64,000 bases of DNA from Chara braunii. Lineage: Eukaryota > Streptophyta > Charophyceae > Charales > Characeae. The notes beneath the pieces are model-generated. The model was not told where the DNA came from. It saw only the letters and a program-made list of their open reading frames with translations, and did no database searches. Positions 56,958 through 64,000 of this stretch are shown here, one piece after another; the stretch's first letter is position 1; each line of letters begins with the position of its first letter. The position numbers were made by a program, and so were the translations under genes. The DNA lies in assembly GCA_003427395.1 (NCBI GenBank), contig BFEA01000007.1, positions 4,440,652-4,504,651 of the forward strand, in the 5' to 3' direction.

Positions 56958-57538
56958 CCTTTTCTAATCCTGCACATAGAATTTTTCTTTTCGAAAATGG
57001 CCAGTTGCTTTCTATGGGAGCCGTATTCGCTCTATTTGCAGGATTCTACTATTGGATAGGCAAATCTCTTGACTTCAATATCCAGAAACCTTAGGTCAAA
57101 TTCATTTTTGGATTACTTTTCACAGCTCTCCAGATTTCCAGACCCTAAGGTTCTCCCTATCTTTGCCATTTCGATATTTTTTTTGTTTTATATTGGTCGT
57201 GGCAGGCTTATCCGTCTCTTCTCACTTTGCGGGGTACCGCTTGTCTTTTCCTGTCGGAAAACCTGCTGCCGAGGTTTGGTGTTTTGTCACTACAGCGCCT
57301 CGGTTCTAAGGTGGTGTGTCCATGGTGGGTGGACCCTCCTTTCGAAAATGACTTTTTGCCTTCCCAACCTTTGGATACCCCTAGCGCCCTTGGTGGTAAT
57401 TGCCATCCTAGTCCCTTCCTGGCACACCCTTAGATAGAGTGGGGTCCAGCCACTATTCTCCGCAGGTCGCTATTCTCGCTTTCGTTTTTATCATTTTCTT
57501 GCTAGACTTTACCTCTGCCACCCTCCCCGATATTTTTC

Positions 57539-58190
57539 TCACACCGGTTCCTCAGGCCGGTCCTGTTCGTTAGGTTCTACGAACAGGTTAGCCACCCCCG
57601 CAAGGTAATTTTCCCCCATTCCTATTTCTCTGATAATTATTGACTCGTATTCTTCAAAAGCCAGGCGTGGCGCCCCGAATATCAGGATCTCGATGAGTTC
57701 TAGTAATTCACGGGTCTGGTTTTCCCAAAACGGCCCGTGTCTTACCGACACGTCATAAAACATTCCCGTTGTTTGTGGTTGGAAATGGTGGATCCAGGTT
57801 AGGGTTGAGTACACCAAGTCCCTCGCCCTCGAGAGGCTGCCGAATACCAGATCGATCATGAAGCGGGGTACTTGACACCGCAACCCTGCCATCGGGACTC
57901 TGAATTCTCGCCATCCTCCTACTTCCCCCCGAGTTCTTAGTCCCACATTTCTTCTCCCCCGGACTTCCTAACCTATCCGATTTAGTGCCCTAGCCGCCCT
58001 CCGAAAGATTCGCAGCAGCCCATGCCCTAGTGCCACCTCGGTACCTAGCATGTGCCATCCAATTTCCGGTAGATACACGGTCCCCGTCACCCTCAGGTCG
58101 GTGCATAAATCGTCTCCTGGTCCCCTGTTGAATCTCATACCGCTCCACATATATTCTACCATCATGAAGGTGGTCCCGCCCTAAGGTCAC
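57539..58190 (-). pseudogene. Unknown repeated module, copy D
   Basis: Fourth of four tandem related modules. One frame from ~58165 to 57539 with a single in-frame TAG at 57968. It shows VTGTVYLPEIGWHML, then GLRIF-type sequence, REFRVP, VPRFMIDLVFGSLSRA, MFYDVSVRHGPFWENQTREL and a closing GENYLAGVANLFVEP. These blocks recur in order in copies A-C. No known domain was recognised. It lies 580 bp upstream of the coiled-coil ORF. Confidence 0.55.
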
Positions 58191-58464
58191 AACTCTCCAT
58201 TCCGTTTCAAGTCCTCAGACTTCATAGCTTGTCGGGAGCGGTACCTCGCATTCGTTACTGCCTTCCGTGGGTGGTCGAGGATGCGTGGGTCGTCGCGACG
58301 TTCGGGTGCGTCTCATCGCCATCGCCAGTAGGTGGGTTCCTGCATAGTTCAGACAGAAAGCGAGTTCCCCTTATTCCATCCGCTCCCTCGGTCATTGCTA
58401 GCTATCCTCCTGCTTTCTTACCCCATCCTTTTTGTCACCCTTGGTTTTCTTTTCCTTTCTCTTA

Positions 58465-59237
58465 TCAGCCTACCTCTTCCTCCGGTGACTCGAACAAATG
58501 ATAGACATCGTCTAGGTAGGTCATTCCGCGATTTACTTCGTGCCTAATGATTTCCCACATGGTCTCATCACTTATTCGCAAAATCCCTTGTCTAGTAGTC
58601 ACGGCCGCCCGTAATATACACAGGACTTCATATCCCGGTTCATCCTCAAAGGGTCCCATTTTTAGGAAGGTCCGATAGTACTCTCGATATACTGATATTT
58701 CTTCAAAGCTTAGCCTAGTCAATGCGGCTACCGCCTTCTCAACTCGTTTCGCGCCTCCCATTCGTCTTAGTAGGAAGGTGGCAGGGTCATCCGAACGATC
58801 TCGGTTGGCAGGTCAAAGGTTCCTGCCATGACAATTCCTACTTCCGCCGTTACATTGTCCCGTTCCAGATCCGTGAACTCAAACCCTTCTCGCCAGGTTA
58901 TTTGCCATGCTCCTTTGAACATTCACAAGGGGTCACCTCCGGAGGCCAAGGTGATCCCAAAGGTCTACCATCCTTCCTCTGACAAGTATAGCGATCCCGC
59001 GGCATGCACACGTTCTGGGAGATCCAAATTCACGCCCCCGAATGCCCCTTTCGCACACCATTCCATTTCCACTACTAAGTATACTGTGTCTTCCACCAAC
59101 TCTACCCCTACCCAATCCATTATCGGGTTGCTTACCCCACTTTTTGCTGGCAGACTCATCTCAAACCTGCCGTCCAATGTTCTTGGCGGCAGAATCCCGC
59201 GAGGTCTGTCCTCCCAAAACGTCATTCGCCGAGCCAT
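58465..59237 (-). pseudogene. Unknown repeated module, copy C
   Basis: Frame 59237-58965 (RPRGILPPRTLDGRFEMSLP ... AAGSLYLSEEGW) ends at TAG. The same frame continues through ITLASGGDPL, a TGA, AGTFDLP and a TAA, and then shifts into 58761-58465 (VEKAVAALTRLS, YYRTFLKMGPFEDE, GMTYLDDVYHLFE). It has three stops and one frameshift. Block order is the same as in B and D. Confidence 0.55.
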
Positions 59238-59438
59238 CCTCTGATGTCGCTCTTCCTTGCTCTCCTTTGTTCGACTGCTGCATCTACCAAGATTTCGTAT
59301 TTTCCTAGTTTAGTCCTTCTGCGTTTCTTACCTATCGTACACTAGTTCTTGCCGCTATTCCCGCCCTGTACACATACAGATCCTTTCCCTCTTGCTGGTC
59401 GTTGACACCTCCTCTTGTCAGCTCGCTGGGCGTTAGGC

Positions 59439-60217
59439 TCATACCCATAGTACCTCGAACAATAGGAACACGTCACCTATATAGGAAGGGGTCGCTGCCA
59501 CCTCTCGACGGAGTATTGCATCCCCGGTCTTGTCATCCACTTCGAGCCGGTCTTCCTTGAAAATTTTCAGGATCTCGACTACTTCCTTTGCCCTATCTCC
59601 AGGGAAGGGTCCTTCCTCTAGCGAAATCCGGTAGTAAGCATCAGCCAATCATGCGAATCCTAAGTCCACCTCATCCAGAGACTTTGCCACCGCGCGGATA
59701 TGTTCAAACCCGCCGAACCAATCTGCCACGAAGCGCAGCAACCAAGCTTGGACTAACTGGTACGGCAGCCTAAGCTCCTTCCATCCACCTATCACGACCC
59801 TACTGTTCACAGCATCCCAACCTTTGTTGGCAAAGTCATAGCCCATGCCCTGAGTCCGGCGCTCGGCCTCCCTTAAGATCCACATCGGGTTTTGCCCGGA
59901 TGCTAATGCTACACAGAACAGATGCCAACCCTTCTCCGACAGGTACACCGTTCCGAGGGCTTCCACATTCCCTTCGTCTATGTCATCCCATCCTTCCTCC
60001 TCCCTGACCGGATTCCATACCCTCTCTACCCATAGAATGACAATGCAGGCGCAATCTCCTCCTCTACCCAGTCGCAAACCGTCCCTTGCCATTTGTTTCT
60101 TGTCGGCAAGGTCATTTCTACCCCCCCTTCAAGTCGTCTTGGCGCCCATCCTCTAAACATTCGCTCCCTTACGCTCTGTCCTCTAGCCATGCCTGTCCCC
60201 TGTACAACGCCAACCAT
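59439..60217 (-). pseudogene. Unknown repeated module, copy B
   Basis: Frame 60217-60026 (FRGWAPRRLEGGVEMTLPTR ... CDWVEEE) shifts into 60092-59649 (LWVERVWNPV, ALGTVYLSEKGWHLF, LASGQNPMWILREAERR, WKELRLP, LRFVADWFGGF). After an in-frame TGA it continues to 59439 (DAYYRISLEEGPF, REVAATPSYIGDVFLLFE). This is the best-preserved copy and defines a module of roughly 260-290 residues. Confidence 0.58.
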
Positions 60218-61100
60218 TCACGCCGCCCATGAGCCCATCCCTCGGAAGTCCCAATCCTTAATCGCCTCATCCTCTTCTTCCTCGGTGAGATAGTCTTCTT
60301 CCTCATACCACAGGTCCTTTAGCCCCTCTAGAAATGTTTCCCCGATTGCCACATTCTTGTAGACTATTTTCCAGTGGACGGTGCTTAGGACAAACACGTC
60401 GTCCGTGCAGAGACAGTTTAGTGTCTCGGCTAGCTCCCTCGCCCAGTTCTCTTCGAAGGGTCCCATCTCGACCGATAGACGGAAGAAGTCATGTCGGGCA
60501 CCTTGGTACAGCCCGAGGTTCCTCATGGACTGGCATATCCGCACCAGCCTACTCCGGGTCCCGAAGACAGCATCCACCAAAAAGGGGGGCAACACACATC
60601 TCATCGTTTTGACGGGACGCCTCACGCTCCCCCTATCCCCGAGTTCCACTCACACGTCTACCCTTTCCATTTCCATTTCTGCCTGTTGACATGCGGCTCA
60701 TACAACCTCTCTTTCCTCCTTCCTAAGCCATTCGTCCGGCATAGTTCCTAGTACCAAGTCTATGACTATAGCGTTCTCCCCTTTTTGCGACAAGTAGAGT
60801 CAATTAGTAGACCCACCCTCGGGCTTCCACCGTCCCTCGGAACTCCAAATCCATTAGGCTTGGCGACAACCTTGTCAGACTGACCTTATTCCATATCGTT
60901 TCTATCCAAAGGAATGCATCCTCCTCGTCCAGCATTACGGTTTGATAGGCTGGCTCTAGATCTGTCCACGTTCCTTCTTTCGAGAGAACGACCGATACCC
61001 CATCCTTTACATCTACCGGCATTTTCGGACTGCTGGTATAGATCGGGGATGACAAGTTGACAACCACATCTTGTTTGCAGCACCCGACCCCTGCTTCCAT
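60218..61100 (-). pseudogene. Unknown repeated module, copy A
   Basis: Frame 61100-60804 contains GVSVVLSKEGTW and FLWIETIWNKV. After a frameshift at ~60800 the TVYLSEKGW-type block reads YLSQKGENA, then LVLGTMPDEWLRKEER. Frame 60649-60218 carries LPPFLVDAVFGTRSRL, DFFRLSVEMGPFEENWAREL, GETFLEGLKDLWYEEE and an acidic tail (YLTEEEEDE). First module in the transcriptional order of element 5. Confidence 0.55.
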
Positions 61101-62768
61101 AAAAGAGGCACCGAACGGCCCCTCCCGTTAGGTCAACCCTCGTCCTAGACGAGAATTATTTCAGACCCCTCATCCGGGTCTTCCTACTCTACTTCCCCAT
61201 TTTTAAGTACCACCCCTCCATAGTACACTCAGTCGGCCAGCACTATCCAACATTCCTTTCTTTTGGTTCTGTTCCGACTGACCTCTATCCTGCCCCCTTT
61301 CCATCATCTCTCACTCGTGTGGACTGACGTGGGGAGGTGGGAATAGACTAGAATTACAGCCTGCACAACAGTTCGGCCTCAATTAACCTTTACAGAGGGG
61401 GAATACGAAGGAAAAAAATTCAGGCAATCTCACATACGGGTCGGTCATCTCCTCACCGGCCTTCTCCAATATGGTCTCTCCGCTGGTACTTTCGGCAGAG
61501 TTTTATCCCATACCTCAAGCGCAGCTCAACCGTCGCGAGCGAGGTACCAAGGCTCCGGCACAGGGTGTTACCCCTCTCCATTCACCCAAAATACCCCATC
61601 CCGTCTTGCCGCTCTTGCACACCTCGTTGGTACCGGGAATCACCCCGCGCACCCCGTTAGGAGCAAAAGTCAGTCGTCTGGGCATTCACTTTCATCGGTC
61701 CGATAAGAATCAGCCTTTCCCATGCCTTTCCGCGAGAAGCTACTAATCGTCTTCGAGGCTTCCTCCTTGCCTCGCATGCAATGGTCCTCCCCCGCCAGTC
61801 AACAGGCTAAGCCCCGTGTGAGGAAACGTTTCGCACCCCGCCTGGGTAAGGGCATCGATCTATGCTCGGACCGCCCGGGTGAGAATGCTACTAATCAACC
61901 GGCGTGACAGACTCCCGTCCGACAGCTCGGTGGCCTGACCTCCACACACGAAACCCGACGAACTTCAAAGAGAGCGACGTTTCTCACTCCCACACCAGCT
62001 GGTGCAGACCCATCCTTTCCTTCCGAAAGGCAGGACACTCAGTTCCCCACAGGCAGATCACAAGTCCCAAGCGGGACACACATAGAACAAGTGTCTTTCC
62101 CTTAGTGCTCCCAACGCTTTCTACCCATGTCTCACAGTTTTCTCTCAGGACTGTGCGTGCCGCTCTCCCCTAATTTCGATACATATTGGCTGGTTCCTTT
62201 TCGTGAGCATCTTCAAGGGTGAGCTAGTTTTCTTTGGAGTCTAGCAACTCCCTTCATTCCCTTTTTCTTCTTTCGTGTGTCTTTTTATAGGGTAAGATTG
62301 TTCCTTCTTGATGACCCTTGTGTTCATGTAGGTTCCTTCAAGCATTTCAAGTGTATAGTGCATGAGTCCGCTGGGCTCAAAGAAGAAGAGAGGAGGGTAC
62401 CCACTCGGTCGGATCACTCCACCGCGGGATTTTTATTGGACCCCGGCCGAAGCCGAAGGACCAACTGCCTGCCAGGTAACCTGCGACTCGCCCAAGGCTT
62501 CCCGGACTGGCGAACACCAGCACCGAACGAAGGAGGGCTAGAGCCATTCCACAAGGAGATGGTTAATCAAGTGCTCAACATGCATGATATACCTCCAGGT
62601 CTGGCCATGCCATGCGCCCAGCCACTCTCAAGTCTGATTCTTTCAAGGGGTAGAGCAAGCACAAGTCCAATTTCCTCATCCTTAGTTGTGTACACGGCCA
62701 AGCGTAGGACGCCCCCTTCGGAATCGCATGGGTCAGTTTAACCCTATACCCGACATCTCCACCCTTTT
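61101..62768. other. No gene recognised
   Basis: 1.67 kb upstream of the module array in its orientation. Frames up to ~150 codons exist but show no motif. It would hold the leader, and possibly part of the 5' LTR, of element 5 if the array belongs to it. Confidence 0.4.
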
Positions 62769-63987
62769 TGTAGGGCCAAACCCCGGTAGACTTTCGAGCC
62801 TTGGTCAACCCCACTGCGGGTCCCAGTTGGCTCGGTCCACCCACGCTCATGCTCAGGGAGCGGGCCGTTCGCCGCAGGGTCACCTCCACCTAGTGTTTTG
62901 AGATGGATGGGGGCGGGTCATCGCGCGAGAGGGCTTTGACATTGGGGATGTAGTTCAACCCTCACGCCGGGTGGTAGTCTCGCTGGTGATTTTCGCAAAA
63001 GCAAATTTTTTATTCTTGATTATGTTTGCAGGCAATTGCTCCTTCTAATACTCAGGCAGTCCAAGAAGGTTTATTCAAAATTTCTCTTCTTTATGTGCGT
63101 AGGCTAAGCGTCATCCTTAGGCCATGCACCATTTTCCTAAACACAACAGTCCTACGACATCATCCGGGTGCGGTACCGCCGTCTTTCCCCTAGCCCCCCG
63201 CCTATTTATTTTTTTTGTTTGACACATGCATCCCGTCCATAGTTCCGTTGCCTGCCCTTCAACGGAAAAATTTCCTAAAATTAAATAATCATTCTATCGT
63301 AAAATTACCATCTGAATTTTAAAATTTCATTTCATCTTAAAAAATATCATTCAAATTTTAAAATTTTTCATCTGACTTGCAAACTTTCATTCCAAAAATA
63401 GGGTATCCCTTCTTATTTGGACTGCATTTTAGAGATGGAATGAAAGTCTGGATGAGTTCATGAAATATTTTAATTGGGCTGTCATTCTAAGTAAGGATTT
63501 ACAATCATTAATAGGTTAATCCAATCCAAATTAGAAGATATTTGTTGTAGTGGAATGAAAATTTAATTAAAATATTTCATAAACTCGTCCAGGCTTTCAT
63601 TCCATCTTGAACAAATAGATGTAGTTGGAATGGAAAGCTCATATTTAGACGGGAATGTATCAGATAAAACTGAAAATTTTAGAGTTGGACAAGCATTGGA
63701 ATGATAATTTATTAATATGAAGGATTTTTTTTATGGAATGTTTTTTCAACTTTCATTTCTTGTGGGAATTTTTCTGTTGTTACTCTTTCCGGGCTTTCAC
63801 GTTGCATGCAAAAAATCACTCCACTCTTTCATCATGCAAGGCCACGCCCCTCCTTCGATCCTTTGCCCAAAGCATCTTACACCAAGACCTGTCGCGGTAG
63901 AGTTTACACTGGGGCCTAAGGCCCCTCCACTCCTTCACCTCTCCCCCCTTTCGCCTGCGTGTCCGTGACCCAGTCCCGCTCAAGTCA
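62769..63987. repeat. Long direct repeat, copy 2, with insertion
   Basis: Begins TGTAGGGCCAAACCCCGG and ends CTCAAGTCA like copy 1 at 33909-34604, in the same orientation and 28.9 kb away. It differs by scattered substitutions and the 520-bp insertion at 63260-63779. Confidence 0.82.
63260..63779. mobile_element. 520-bp AT-rich inverted-repeat element (MITE-like)
   Basis: Present in copy 2 and absent from the same place in copy 1 (empty site ~34396-34398). Ends CAACGGAAAAATTT and, inverted, CAACAGAAAAATTCC, a ~15-bp terminal inverted repeat. Inside, ~63438-63485 and ~63557-63605 form long inverted arms (AATGAAAG..TGGA.GAGTT.ATGAAA type). Strongly AT-rich, non-coding. The target duplication is short or unclear (TT on both sides). 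A non-autonomous DNA transposon is the simplest reading. Confidence 0.8.
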
Positions 63988-64000
63988 TCCCAAAGAGCGA

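Overview
This window is a repeat-dense piece of a eukaryotic nuclear genome, most likely from the green lineage. The evidence is a streptophyte-like 18S rRNA gene copy, several Ty3/gypsy elements (two with chromodomain-like integrase tails), tRNA-iMet-type primer sites, long satellites and U6 snRNA pseudogenes. A charophyte alga such as Chara is a plausible source, but that is inference; no intact host gene was found to settle it.

Layout. 1-4756: a decayed Ty3/gypsy element (element 1: gag, protease, RT, RNase H, integrase, chromodomain-like tail) followed by its 3' LTR (TATA box at 5318) and a solo LTR of another family (5977-6938). 6939-10289: AT-balanced DNA with no clear gene, two weak exon-like stretches, a 31-bp-stem hairpin and a 30-bp perfect palindrome. 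10295-21109: a complete LTR-to-LTR gypsy element (element 3) with primer site, nearly identical LTRs, no visible protease, a duplicated stretch in RT and a 1,352-bp element inserted in its integrase. 21114-23681: microsatellites, a head-to-head pair of U6 snRNA-derived sequences, TCCGGA-rich tracts and an inverted short copy of the element found in the integrase. About 23682-28980: a third gypsy element (element 4: 5' LTR, primer site, gag, protease, RT start), cut off inside RT where it abuts rDNA.

28980-33908: rDNA on the minus strand: presumed ITS1, then an 18S copy whose 5' ~90 nt are separated from the rest by an 847-bp insertion, then GC-rich external spacer. 33909-34604 and 62769-63987 are two copies of a long direct repeat, the second carrying a 520-bp AT-rich inverted-repeat element. 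34.9-41.3 kb holds satellites: a (GA)n run, two related families with ~80 and ~90 bp units, a 136-bp tandem array of palindromes, a ~92-bp family and an (AAG)n tract. 41.3-49 kb is low-complexity DNA with dispersed hairpins and 26-, 38-, 60- and ~85-bp tandem arrays.

49.0-61.1 kb, minus strand: a distinct, decayed Ty3/gypsy lineage (element 5). In its sense order it has four tandem, mutually related modules of an unrecognised protein, a basic coiled-coil ORF, gag with zinc knuckle, protease (DGG), RT (YIDD), RNase H, integrase and an extra ORF with a SUMO-interacting-like motif. The extra ORFs and downstream tandem repeats resemble the organisation of very large plant gypsy elements such as Ogre. 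The repeated module family and the accessory ORF are the best candidates for something undescribed.
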